Shown here in pieces: positions 23,040-34,696 of a stretch of 64,000 bases of DNA. The notes below the pieces were generated by a model. The model made no database searches. It had not been told where the DNA came from and saw only the letters and a list, made by a program, of their open reading frames with translations. A program made the position numbers and the translations under genes. This DNA is from Cunninghamia lanceolata (lineage: Eukaryota; Streptophyta; Pinopsida; Cupressales; Cupressaceae): the NCBI GenBank assembly GCA_027924645.1, contig BSBN01001150.1, positions 1,364,001-1,428,000 of the forward strand, given 5' to 3'. Position 1 is the stretch's first letter; every line of letters starts with the position of its first letter.

Positions 23040-24863
23040 GTTACCAGCAAGAATGTGGTCAAGAAAGAAGGATCCTAATCCCCAAACCAGTCAGGATGAC
23101 TTTCCATCCTCCTATATAATGCTGATGATAAAGATAGAACTCAAGAGGAGCATTTCACAGACGCTGAGGCTCAAATTCATGAAACCTTCCAAAAACAAGA
23201 AGCTGACAGACAACAAATGAGGTTTGATATGTCTTATAGGAGCCCCAATACTTATTTATTTGCTAACCCTAGAATTGGTGAATCTACATAAAATGCAAAT
23301 GATCAAGATTTGAACAACCCAATTTCATCAAGGCCTAATAAAAACTGAGTATTAGACAAAGTAAGAACTCTTAGAGTTGAACTTGAATATCTAGAACTCG
23401 GGATGAGGGAAAGGGTTGGAACACTAAGGGCTTCTTATTAGGATGTACCTCTTGTGAATCAAAATGTCAATCATCAAAATAACTAGAATAATCAGAATGT
23501 GGTCAATCCTAGTAATCAGAATGTGGGTAACCAATAGGTGGGGATTAATCAGAATGCAAATCAAAACCTGCATGCGATTCAAAATCAAAATCAAAATGTT
23601 TTAGCTAATCAACAATAGAAACTGCATTAACAAGGAGCAAATCAAAACCCCCTGGGGAATCAGGATGTAAATGTATAGGGAAATGCAAACTAAAATGTTT
23701 TTGGTAGAAGGCCAATGCAGGTGGATAGATATAGACAGTTAGACTTCACTAGTATCCCTGGTTATCCTAATCAATTGATAATGTTGTCAAGAAAGCATTG
23801 GCAAAATTCTTAGGTAATAATGTAATTTGTGGTGAGGAACATCTAAGAACCTTTTTGAATTTTATGGATGATTTTGAAATAGAACATGAGGATGTAGTTA
23901 TGAAATTGTTCCTGTAGTCTCTTGCTGATGAAGCTAGGGAATGGTATAGGAATTTCCTTGATTTAAGTATTGCCTCATGGGATGAATTTGAGAGGGTTTT
24001 TTAGAGAACAATATGGAGATATGATTGATCCAAGGTTTATTATAAATGAGTTCACTAGTATAACCAAAGGATCAAATGAATTGGTAACTGATTTTAATGC
24101 AAGGTTCACTAGAATCCTGAATAAGATTCCACCTCATATGAGACCAAATGAGCCTATGTGTATGGTTTTGTACACAAATACTTTTGATGTAAAAATGGGA
24201 CATGAATTAAGGGATAAAAGCCAGTCTGGCTTAAGAGATGCTTTTGGAATTGCAACAAATATTGAAAATAACAAAAAGGCATCTAGAAATTGGGGTAGGA
24301 GAGATGAAGTTAAAATTCTACAGAACCAAAATAGTAAGATCCAAAAAAATGTGCCCTCCACATCTGAAGAAAAGTTGGATCAAGTGATGACCGATTTAAA
24401 AGATCTTAGCTATAAAGTAGCCAGAGTAGAAAAAGGACTAGGAGTCAATAGGCAAGGCTATTAGAAGTAGGAAAAGAGGCCTTAGTTGCATGACATGCCA
24501 TATAATACTACTTGGCACAATAGGAAGCTTGTTCTAAATAACAATAACAATCAAAGGAATCATCATATTAGAGACCCGCCATATCCACTAGGAAAAAACA
24601 TCAATATGGTGGAAGGCATTCCTTGGTGTATAGTTTGTCAGATGCCTCATTCACCATTGCAATGTATGGTTGCTAAGTCCTTCCAAGTTGGTGATAATAA
24701 TTGTGATGAATGTAGTGAACCACATTATAATGGGGATGATAGTATCAATATATTGTTTACTAGTGGAGACTACTCTTCTTCAGATGAATGGGATGCCGAA
24801 TTAGATGTCATTGAAATAAGGTACATGTTGATGTTGATTATTAGTCAAAACAACATGAAATAA
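23040..24863 (+). pseudogene. Ty3/gypsy (Tat-like) gag with Asn/Gln-rich segment
   Basis: The 5' third is poorly readable. From 23,456 to about 23,700 one frame is an Asn/Gln-rich tract (repeating NQN units) holding six stops, all after or before Asn/Gln: TAG 23,484, TAG 23,535, TAG 23,616, TAA 23,628, TAG 23,676, TAA 23,691. The capsid part is clearest at 23,970-24,290: FREQYGDMIDPRF, EFTSITKGSNELVTDFNARF, ILNKIPPHMRPNE, LRDAFGIATNIENN, a Retrotrans_gag pattern. After a stop at 24,462, a CCHC-like WCIVCQMPHSPLQC appears at about 24,628-24,670, where Tat-type gags have a similar WC..C...HS....C motif. No protease or pol follows. Confidence 0.75.
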
Positions 24864-26127
24864 AAGTTACACAACAACCTTTATTTATCTTGAAAGATAC
24901 GATAAATTCAAAATGAATTTATGATCCCAAGTCTTCGTGCATTAGTTCATAATGATCTGACGTTACTCAAAGGTTGATGTGTGTTGTTGTTTTCCATTTA
25001 GGGGCCTTACGTTTTGATTTTGGATTTGTAACCAGATATCTAGATGTTACTTTATTTCACCTGCTCTTAGCAAATTCTCAACAAATTATACCAAATCTTA
25101 CAATATTTAATCAATTCATGCAAATATTAATGTAAGTTTAATCAATTCTTCTGTCTATCATTCTGATTAAGATGATTCATGATTATTCTGCTTAATTCTT
25201 CTAAGACTATCTCTGGTTCACTTAAATTTGAACTAATCCTTGCTTAATTTCACTTCTGTACCATAAATTTATTCAAATGATGTGCCTATAAGCATGTATT
25301 TCTATGATCCTTATCATTATTTGTGTTCATTTGCATGATATTTGCTATTCTGTATGCACTTTGTGTAAATATGCCTATGATATTCATGTATTTACGAATA
25401 TCAGCATATTATATGATGATCTACTTGTTATTTTCTATGTATTTGCAGTTGTGGTGATAATTCTTTATAAAATTTAAAGAAAATTGAATTAATCTTTCTA
25501 AATTTATTGAAATGAATGAATCTTCAGTCATTGATCCACATATATCCTTGATACTGTCATGAAGAGAAGAAAATCAAACCATATTTTCACCAGGTCATTC
25601 CACGGCTAGATATGATTGATGTGAATCTTCAATGGAAAGGATAATAACAACATTCACAAACTGAAATGCACTTCAAGGGACATAGCAAATCAAATGAACA
25701 TTAAGATATCATCCATAGATTATGCAGGATTTACGATTGTTTGTAATCATAGGTCTTCATCTTCATTAAGTATGCAAAAGAGTATATATTTACAATTGAC
25801 TTTGAGAATTGGTCATGGCATTCAACAATCCAATCTCAATTAAGCTTTTGCATAACTATAACTGAGATTCTCCATCCTTTTATAGAACAAGGATGAGAAT
25901 CAGTTACAAAAGATCCTACGATCAAGATTTATCTATTACAATCAACGGTTTCTATTGCATTGACCAAGTCAACATACCAAATATGTGGCACAAGTTGTCA
26001 GTTGGCAACGATCTGATAAGGTACAACTAGCACTCTAGAATATTCTAGGATCTTTGATTTAGTCAACCAAACTATAAGTATCAAAAATTACAAAAATATC
26101 TTGGATGATACTTGTTCCAACATCCTC
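24864..26127 (-). repeat. Possible minus-strand LTR downstream of copy 3
   Basis: No gene is readable. On the minus strand, CTATAAAAGG at 25,876-25,885 is a good TATA box, about 245 bp downstream of the end of ORF-family copy 3, as a 3' LTR promoter would be. Ends, target duplication and primer site were not found. The segment next to 24,863 may belong to the plus-strand gypsy relic. Confidence 0.35.
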
Positions 26128-28405
26128 TCATTCAGACGTACCTTCTTCATGTACTAACTTCCCTGTGTCTAACTTCTTGTGATTATCATATGCTTGTACA
26201 AAAGTATCCAATTGGAACTTATTGATTGTCTGAGTTCTCAACTTAACATATTTTAGTGCTTTTATCTACTCATCTAAAGGTTCTAACATGGATGTTCTGC
26301 TGTCTGGTTCTTTATCATATGTCTTTACCTTCATATTCAGCTCAAACATCTCATCCATGACATCTTCTGTAAAAGGCCCTATTGGATCTTTTGCCACTTC
26401 TTTCAATTTATCTTTGAATATCTAGATGGCATCATCTATTTCTGGCACTGCTTCCTTTGTTATAGCATCTTCTAGCAATTCTTCCAATACTTTCATCTCC
26501 TCAGCTAACAAGTCATGGATCTTAGTTTTAGTGTCTCTCACTTTAATCATTCTACCCTTTAATACTTCCAATTCATACTTCATCTCAATCATCGAGGTAT
26601 CCTTGAGTGGTAAAGTTACATGAGTGATAATTTTAGTTTTCAATAACTCTTCATCTGTCATCTCTCTGGCTCTTTTGAGTATTGCCATTGCATAATTGCA
26701 TTTCTGTATCCTCTGAGTGAATTCACTCTTCAAAGAATCAATGTCATTCTTCAAGTTGGACAATCTGTCCCAATTGGACTTGGAAGTCCTGATTATCTTC
26801 TCTTTGGATGTCATGAATCTTATGAACCACTTGTCCATAATATGAGCTTGGTGCTTTTGCACATCTAGACTAGCTATTTCTTCTTCACTTATTAATGTCG
26901 ATGCAACAGGCTTCTTTGTATCTTGTAGGGTGGATGCCAAGCTATCAGGATTCACTAATCCCTGTATAAATTGTTACAGTTGAGCATTTTTCTCTTTCAA
27001 CTCTTACTTTCTAGCCTTAAGCTTCCTTATTTTGGTCACTACTTCCTCGGTACTTTCAATGTGTTCCTAAATTTCTTGTTCCATAGTGACATGATCTAAG
27101 TCAATTTGTGTCACTTGGAACTCTTCTGGCCTAATTTCTCCTTTGGCCTTGTCTACTATGGGGACAACAACTTGGGCTATTCTCTTTCCTATTTTTGGAT
27201 CTCTCTTGATAGTGGAGACTGTCCTAGCTCTTCGTTTAGCTTTAGCTGGGCCAAGAGTAAATAAAGACTTGAAATCAAAAGGTACCTATTATTCCTATGA
27301 TCAGCCTACCTCTGATGAAATTAATGATAATGTATCTGATTGTGATCTTCCTTGATCTGGTTTCTCAATTTGAGCATCTTGTATTCTTTTGTCTTTATTG
27401 ACTTCCTCATCTCCATCAAGATCCTACACATTTTATCATTGCCTTTGATCTTGATATTGCTCTTGATCTTGTTGTTGCTCTGCTCTAGCATCCAACTTAT
27501 CTTTCTCAGGAAAATTCTCTTCCTTCCTTTTCTCTAGAGGAGGCTGATTATCTTGTGCCTTATCACCTTGTTCCTCTAGAACCTTGTCATCTTTAAGCTC
27601 TTGGAATTTACTTGCACAATCATGATGATGATGTTCTTGCCCATGTTTATCAACCTTATCTCTTGTATTAGCAAGTGATTCAGACACACTCCCTTGTTCT
27701 AGCTTATCCATCAGGATATCCTATTGTGCTATTTGTTCTTGTGCACTTTTACCTTCAGGGATATCTGAGTGTGCTTCATCTGCTTGAGCATCATTATTTT
27801 TATCATCTATCTCCATAGAGATATTCACTTCTTGATTTTGGCTATCTTTAATAGCCTCTTCTTCAATATTTCCCTTCTCAGGCACATAGGTCAAATCGAC
27901 CACTATCAGGCTAGTCACATTCTCAATTAAAGTACTGAGAGGTCCCACGTGTACCTCTACTTCAAGGGATTCTTCTCTTTCTTTTTCCTCATCATGTGAC
28001 TCTATTGTTGCACCACCCTTATCTGTAGCTTCTGTATGTTGCAGCATGGTCTCAATAGGATGGTTGGTAATATCTTTTACCGCCTCATCTTCAGTAAGAT
28101 CAATGGTTTGACTTAGTGGTAGGGCCTTTGTAGCTTCTTCTTTTTGAGCTTTGTTCTTGGCCTCCTGTGCCATCTTAGTTTTTACTTTGACAATTGTCTC
28201 CACTGGCACATCACATTGCAAAACTCTAGACACACTTACAGATGGATCACTTGATCTTGATGTTGTTGTTGTTCATGGTGGAATGGCCCCTCTCATGCTT
28301 GGGCTCTGATATCTAGACTATTTAGGCACTTTAACTCCTTGCAACACATCACTTCTTTTCTTCCAATGGGCACTTAATCTTCTCCATCATCATCATCATC
28401 CTTCC
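26128..28405 (-). pseudogene. Unnamed coiled-coil protein, copy 3, C-terminal half
   Basis: This is the minus-strand continuation of the copy that starts at 31,479, after an inserted block. From about 28,400 down to 27,440 it reads as acidic, Gln/Lys/Glu-rich low-complexity protein (IDLTEDEAVKD, HGQEHHHHDC). From about 27,060 to 26,128 it is a long coiled coil (SNWDRLSNLKNDIDSLKSEF, YELEVLKGRMIKVRDTKTKI). Stops at 26,422 (TAG) and farther down (GAG-TAG-ATA) sit where Gln is plausible. TAA codons interrupt near 26,975 and 27,005. The terminal TGA is at 26,128-26,130. Exact frame changes in the low-complexity part are unclear. Tail layout equals copies 1 and 2. Confidence 0.55.
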
Positions 28406-29540
28406 CTGTAATATTCCGTAATGGATTTGTAACATCAAAAAATGTCCCCTTGGGGGCTTTTCCCTCATAAGGTTTAGCTCCTGGGTCTTTAGACCTAAGT
28501 CCCATGACAAATAGGACCTAGGAGGACCCCTTGAGTTGTACGCTACCTAAAATAAGGGGGGAGGACTTGGGCGCCTGTGCCCTAGTCCTGCCCTATTTTA
28601 AGGCAGCCCCAATTTCTGGGTGTCGGTTAGTGACCGTTATTGGGCCCCTTTGCCGACACGGTAAGTTTGAATTTCAAATATCTTGCTGGGAGTGCTTCTA
28701 GATGCATATATAAACATATGTAGGCATTCATTTGTAAACGAGATTGTTAGGGTGAACTCTAGGTATTTTCAAGGTGATTCAAGGCTTTCTATTGTGTTGC
28801 AAGAGTAGACTTGTATGTTTTGTGTGTTGATATTTGCATATTTGAGCATTAATTCCTTCATGGCATGAAGAGAATCTTCCTCCATGAAAGCTTCACTAAA
28901 AGGTGACATATCATTGTGTTTTTATCATTGATTCCTTTGGTTTTTTGGCCTCTACCTCACAAGGGCACTCCCTCTTTGTTTGACAACAGTGTTCAAAGAC
29001 TTAAGTGTCCTCTAGGGTTTGACTGAGGCAAACCTTTAAACACCACAACCCCCAAACCAAGTCTTGTGATTGCAGGTTATAGGTGTCGCATATGGGAAAA
29101 GTGGAGTTGCAGGAAGGCTGGAAAGAGATCAGGGATTCAGGATTTGAAGAAAAGACAGACAAAGGAGCACTTTCAAGACTAAGGCGCTCGCTCTAGTGTC
29201 CTCTACAGACTGATTCTAGAAAACAAAAGTTACAGGGCTGATCAGTGTCCGAAGGATGTCTAGATTCCCTGAAAAAGAAGGTACCTTGGACTTGGGTGCC
29301 CGCTCCTGTGTCCCTGACTGTTCCGCTTCGGAACCCCCAAAATAGGTATTCTATAATCTGGTATTTTACTCCCCTCTATAAGAGCTTTTTCTGTAATTCA
29401 ATAATTTGTTGTCGTATTTGCATAATTAGGGTTTTAATGGTCAATTGAGCATAGGAGAAGGAAAAATTGATAATTAATTCCCTAATCCAAGCTTCCCCTC
29501 ATTTGCAAGTGACCTAGGGTATGATATTGCTCGCCACTCA
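28406..29540 (+). mobile_element. Probable solo LTR inserted in copy 3 (right end approximate)
   Basis: It begins TGTAATATTCC at 28,406, where the copy 3 frame is interrupted, and copy 3 resumes on the far side by about 29,560-29,680. It shares landmarks with the LTRs at 41,350 and 45,093: a TGTAACATC-like start, GGGCGCC/CCTGTGCCC words, and AGGGTTTGACTGAGGCAAACC at about 29,017. CTCTATAAGAGC at about 29,374 and TTCAATAA at about 29,397 suit U3/R in the plus orientation. A target duplication could not be fixed. Confidence 0.55.
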
Positions 29541-29559
29541 ACCTTAGATCCTTCAATGT

Positions 29560-31479
29560 TAGGATGAAAGGAGGATTTTAACATCTAAACCACAAAAGAT
29601 CAACAAATCCAATTTTACCCTAAATAGGATTTTACTATATATCCTTCTAGAGCTCCTCATGTGTTGTTGGTACTTGGGGTGTAAGTATAGGAATCACCAT
29701 AAGCACCGATCTTGTAGGAGGAAAAAAGGGTTTATATACTAGGGATACTCCTTTAGAGGTAATCTCTTCTGCTACTTTAGATGAACTAGGCTCAAGTAAC
29801 ATTGTCCCTAGGATTTGCCTCTTTTGTACAAGGAAATCATCATATCCATGTTCTTCTCTTTCCTTTCTCTTCCCCTTTCTGTCACTCGTGATTACTACAC
29901 CTTTTTCTTTAAGCTCATTGATCTTTTTGGCAACCTAGTTCTTTGTCCTAGCCATAACTTTGGTAGTGGGGACATCTATTGAAGTCTCTTCCTTCTGTGT
30001 TAGATATGGGGCAAAAATGGTGTCATTGTATATCTTCTATTCCTCATATTTAGGACCCATGAGGTTATCATCATCCATTTTGATTTGTGGGGGCACTTTA
30101 GGTTGCCGTATTTTCCTCATCTGATCTCATGTTAACCTTTGATACTTTCTTCTTCTCACCTCATGTTCATCATCACAATCTACCCAATAGTCTTCGAGGT
30201 GGACACTGTGCTTATACTTCTTATTGAATCTCTTCTTGATCCTTTGGTAAGGATCATAATCTCTAGCGAGTGGAAACAATTTTAGATTCAAACTTTTCAA
30301 CTCCGCCTCATCTTTCCTTGAATTTTCTATGGCTCCTACCAAGAACCAGTTTATGTCAATTAGAAATTTCCTATAGGGCTTCCCTTCCTTCACCTTAGAC
30401 ATTTCAAATGTAGGCAGTTGTTGCCTCATCATCTCCATTAATACTACCTTGTCTGAAGGGTACCTTGGTAGCGTGTAAGGTTTCCCACTAAAACCTTCCA
30501 TCTAGATGTAGGAATAAGTTTTGGCCTAGATGAACCAAGAGCCATATCTACTGATTGCCTTTGTAGTACCCACTAAAAACCATTTGGTTATGTCTCCCTC
30601 CATGAGTTGAACTAGGTGCATCAGTAAGCAATCATTAACCATTTTGTAATATTAAACTTAAATTCTTCTCTCCAACTGGGGATAATGCTCCCAGGGAGTC
30701 TTTTCATTGGGTAATCTACCCATCCTTCCTACAGTTTGTAGGCCATCAAATGTGCCTTTCACTGCACAAGCATATACTAAGTAGGATGTCATTCTGAAGA
30801 TCATCCCCTTACCTTCCTTCCACTTGACCATCTGGTCATGTATTGTATCATTGATAATCTTAGCCCATTGGACTTTTGCTTGATCTTCTTCATATTCAAT
30901 AACCATCCTCATTAGTCTGAATATCCATGATTCAAAGGTTTCACTATTTATCAGCCCCCTCATCCTGCAGAGCAAACTTATATAAGTGTTGTGCCATTTT
31001 GGCAACTGCCTTGGCTGTATTATCTGAACTTCTCCATCCCTGGTATATCACCTTCCTACAGACCTTATTGTTGTCATCAAATTCCTTTGCGAATGCATCC
31101 AGGTCTGACACATAAATGGGTTGATAAACGGTAAATGGAATACTTCAGTTATACCCTCCATAGATAAATCTGCATACATCCTCTCTTGTTTCGATACTTT
31201 CCTTGTAGTAACATCATAATTCCGTGCACACTCGACCATAAGGTCGAAAGCTTATGTGGAATAAGGAAAATTGGTTGCATGATATAAGCCTGATGCCACT
31301 ATGTTCTGTAGGATGGGGCTATCTTCTCTTGCATCAATTCTTTCTCTGAATTCCTCTATATCTATATTACCTGAATGAGTATCCTCTGTGTATCCCAACT
31401 TGTTGTACACCCTTCACATTTTAGGGAACATAACAGGTTTGAATTCTGCATCTCGTTTATCCATACGTGGCTGCGACAT
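29560..31479 (-). pseudogene. Unnamed coiled-coil protein, copy 3, N-terminal half
   Basis: I cannot name this protein. The minus-strand ATG at 31,479 opens a frame that stays in register down to about 29,575 without a visible frameshift, interrupted only by stops, including TGA at 31,048, two TAA near 30,655 and two TAG near 30,500-30,530. Landmarks are YDVTTRKV and ADLSMEGITEVFHLPF (31,126-31,220) and IHDQMVKWKEGKGMIFRMTS (30,754-30,855), which parallel copy 2. A basic segment follows (IKKRFNKKYKH at about 30,240, then KEKGVVITSDRKGKRKERE near 29,880). Only point stops in about 1.9 kb suggests coding constraint until the recent past. Confidence 0.6.
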
Positions 31480-32099
31480 TTCTTCCTGCAATTCAAATGT
31501 TCTAGTATCAAATAACAACATATATTTATCTGTCTAGGGTTAGCACAATATTGATTTTTCAGGCTCTAAAATGGTAACATGCCTAAATCCTATGAACTAA
31601 ATTTGATAATGCATAATCACTATTGATGTTCACCATTTATCCTCTCTTTAATTAATCATGATACGATTTTGTGAAATAACTAGATGAATAGGGTTTTTAT
31701 ACATACATGTGTATGCTTCCTTAACCTATTATGGATGTGGTGATGACCGAATAGAAGCTCTGGATGAAGTATTCTTCTGTAATTTTGCTCTCCTGACTCA
31801 ACTCTGGTTCATGATATATCTCTTAATAGTAGGAATTTAGGGCTTTCGAATGCAATTATGTCGATTATGACGATATAATTCCCTTTTACCTTAAGCAATT
31901 CATTATTTTAGGGCTTATTAATGGCGTCAAGGTGATTTGACATCCTCCTTTAACAAGATTGCACAAGATCACTACAGGTGTCTATTGGCATGTGTTTAAA
32001 TTTAAATGCCAATGGCCTTCATATTGCATTAAATGCACAAAGCACGGGTATATGGGAAACAGATATCCAGACAAGGAATATTCATGTGAACATTTGGAT
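31480..32099. other. No gene recognised
   Basis: AT-rich sequence upstream (minus sense) of copy 3. It could be its leader or LTR, but no primer site or LTR end is recognisable. Confidence 0.3.
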
Positions 32100-33000
32100 A
32101 TGAATATCTAGATGACATCATCATGGGTTAGGTCAACCTTCGTTAACCAAGGAATTTTTATCAAGTTCCAACTATGCTGATCATAATAAGTAGGGATATG
32201 CATATGGACATGTGTCATCATCTCGTAGTAGTGTGGAGAATATTTCTTGCTGACAAGATTCTCCCATGAGGATGCATTACCATCCGATCTGGGTTGTGTA
32301 TATCGGGTTAAGGTCCATATGACGTCAGCAAGAAAAATTTCTTTCATCGTAGCATAATAAGGTGACATCATTGGGATGAGGATATTAGAATAGGATCCAG
32401 ATAATGGGAATGTGAAATATCCCCTTGGCTTAAGGTCATGATGATGTTAGCATAGATCCATCTTATATATCGCATCGGGATAAGATGATGTCATCAGGAT
32501 ATGGATGTTAAAATAATGTCTGGATAGTAAGTTAAGATCCAGGTGATAGTTCCTATCCGGATGATGACAACAAGTTTAGCGTTCTTCCTTAGGCCAAGAT
32601 GACGTGATGTCATCTAGATCAGGATGTTAAAATAAGGTCGGGATATTAGCAAAGTTAATATCCATACGCTCTAATATCTGGATGATGTCAGCACAGTCGG
32701 AGTTCTTTATAAAATCAAGATGACGTGACATCATCAGGATAGGGATATTATTGGAGGTCAGGATATTAAGTTAAGATCTAGGCACGGACTAATATCTTGC
32801 ATATGATGTTTAAACCAACAAGTCTCTTAAATTTGATGTCCCGATGTTAGCGAGCGTCAGGACATTAAGTTAAGATCGAGATGTTAACTAATATCCTGAC
32901 GTTTGACGTTTTGCCCTCTAAGCCTTTTAAATTTGATGTCTAGATATTAATAGGTGTCAAGATACTAATTTAATATCTAGATGACACGCAATGTGAATAT
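32100..33000. repeat. Tandem ~110-121 bp repeats with TGACGT and CATCAGGATAT words
   Basis: Unit starts are visible at 32,482, 32,596, 32,717, 32,829 and 32,939 (AAGATGACGTGATGTCATC or AAATTTGATGTC forms), with weaker units upstream from about 32,108. Units contain GGATATTA, AAGTTAAGATC and TTAATATC words. The exact 11-mer CATCAGGATAT (32,492-32,502) also recurs in the LTRs at 11,490 and 15,390. It may be LTR sequence of a gypsy element. Confidence 0.65.
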
Positions 33001-34163
33001 CCGGTTGACCTATTGACCGAACTTTGACTGACTATAACTTCTTTATTTTAGCAAATTTTAGGGTGCTTCAAAAAGCAAACCTGCTTAGATCTTCATGCTC
33101 TTTCGCTTGGCAGGATTTATAATGAATTCAAAGTTTGAAAATATGACCTATAACTTGAGGTCTAGATATGCATGGGATGACATCCTGTCATGCATTTGAC
33201 ATTGATTACTTTTATCATACTGCCTGAAAGCAAAAGACAAGCAAGCCAAGCGACAAGTTGGGTCCCTATTTTGCTGGGGCAAAATGGGGCATGTTGTGAA
33301 ACCACACAACAACTTACCACCAAAGAAAACAACCAAAATTCAAATAAATCAAGAGATGGAGACAAATTAGCACATAATATTCTAACTCTTATCAATTATG
33401 AGCATCCTGACCTTTCTGAATGATATCATGTTCATCAATATAACAATGCTAAGAAGGAATCAGTTGTGTGCATGTGATTCATATCCTTCATCTTGAAGAT
33501 AAGTTGAATACACTAGTGACAGGTGTTAAGCTACATAGTTTGGTTTAACCCTCATAGCCAACCTGGATAGAGCCTTGCTGCCAGCATGAGTCTATAGCCC
33601 GACAAGGTTGTCATTGCAATTCTCCCAAGTAGAGCCACACTACCAGACATGCATCCATAGCCTTGGTAGAGTTACTCTTGGATGGCCTAATTATTCCTTT
33701 GGATACTCAATATATTTATCTTTTTTTTTTCATTCATAAGATATGATCATGTAAGCACATTTTGCAAGGTGTGGAAACTTGTTGTTTAGGTTGAGAATTG
33801 CAATGGTAGCAAGAGCAAACCTTTAGATTTTTCACTTAACACTACACTAGCATGTTCAACAAATCCAAGGTTGTTAGGTGCATTATGTGAGGATCTCCTT
33901 GAACAAGAAAAGTTATCACTAATGGATAGGCTATCACAGACCTGATCAGAGATACTTAGACTAACATGAGCTACAACCTATGTAAGAATCTATATTCATT
34001 TCCCAAATTCTGACAATTTGACTAGTTTTCCAAAGTGGAAAGGTGTACTATCTTGCCTAACCAAAATAGGGACTCAACAATACACAAAGAAAAACACACA
34101 AAGCAAACTATACAGACAACTATACAAAATATGCATATGATACATTATCATGATATGACCTAC
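33001..34163. other. No gene recognised; probable gypsy 3' region (minus)
   Basis: It lies downstream, in minus sense, of the gypsy integrase relic, so probably holds that element's 3' untranslated region and LTR. No PPT or LTR end was fixed. Short open frames on both strands near 33,150-33,420 have no family resemblance. Confidence 0.3.
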
Positions 34164-34696
34164 CTAGGCCTGAAAATAATGTTTGAGAAACTGTCCATTG
34201 ACCAACAATGGGACATCCTCACCTGTTAAAGTTTTGAGCCTATAGGTGCTATCACCTAGGATTTTTGATATTTGGAAAGGTCCAGTCCATATTTTATCAA
34301 ATTTCCCATGGTCACCTTTCCTTTGATGGGCCTTACCCCAGGATAAGACTAAGTCTAAGATTCTAAATGCTTTCACTTTGGCTCTTTTGTCAAACCAGCA
34401 CTTGACAGTAACCTGATGTTTGGCAAATTGGTCAATTGCCCTATCTCAATTTTCTTCCAAATGCATCAGTTGAAGTAATCTAACTTCTTGTTTATTATCG
34501 ATGCCTAGGTATTCTTGTGCAAATTGTGGGGTAGGGATTTTAAGGTTAACAGGGAGGATGGGATCCTCCTTATAAACTAACTGATAGGGAGAATTTCCCA
34601 ATGCAGTCTTCATTCTGGTTCTTCTACCCATAAGGCGTATTTAAGTAGAGTTTTCCACTCTCTGGGATTCTTTTCAATGAGTCCATTGAAACCAAA
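34164..34696 (-). pseudogene. Ty3/gypsy integrase C-terminus, broken
   Basis: On the minus strand, [14 protein letters not shown] (about 34,640-34,680) is followed by a frameshift, then TRMKTALGNSPYQLVYKEDP (to about 34,560). After a TGA at about 34,443 come FDKRAKVKAFRILDLVLSWG, GKFDKIWTGPFQISKIL and LLVNGQFLKHYFQA. This is the end of the integrase catalytic domain and its GPY/F module, which helps join element DNA to target DNA. It stops at the normal polyprotein end at 34,164. The upstream part is cut off at about 34,696, where plus-strand copia sequence begins. Confidence 0.88.

Noticed and set aside
27143..27537. Plus-strand frames over copy 3
   Set aside because: They run antisense to the coiled-coil reading, which carries the coherent charged pattern.
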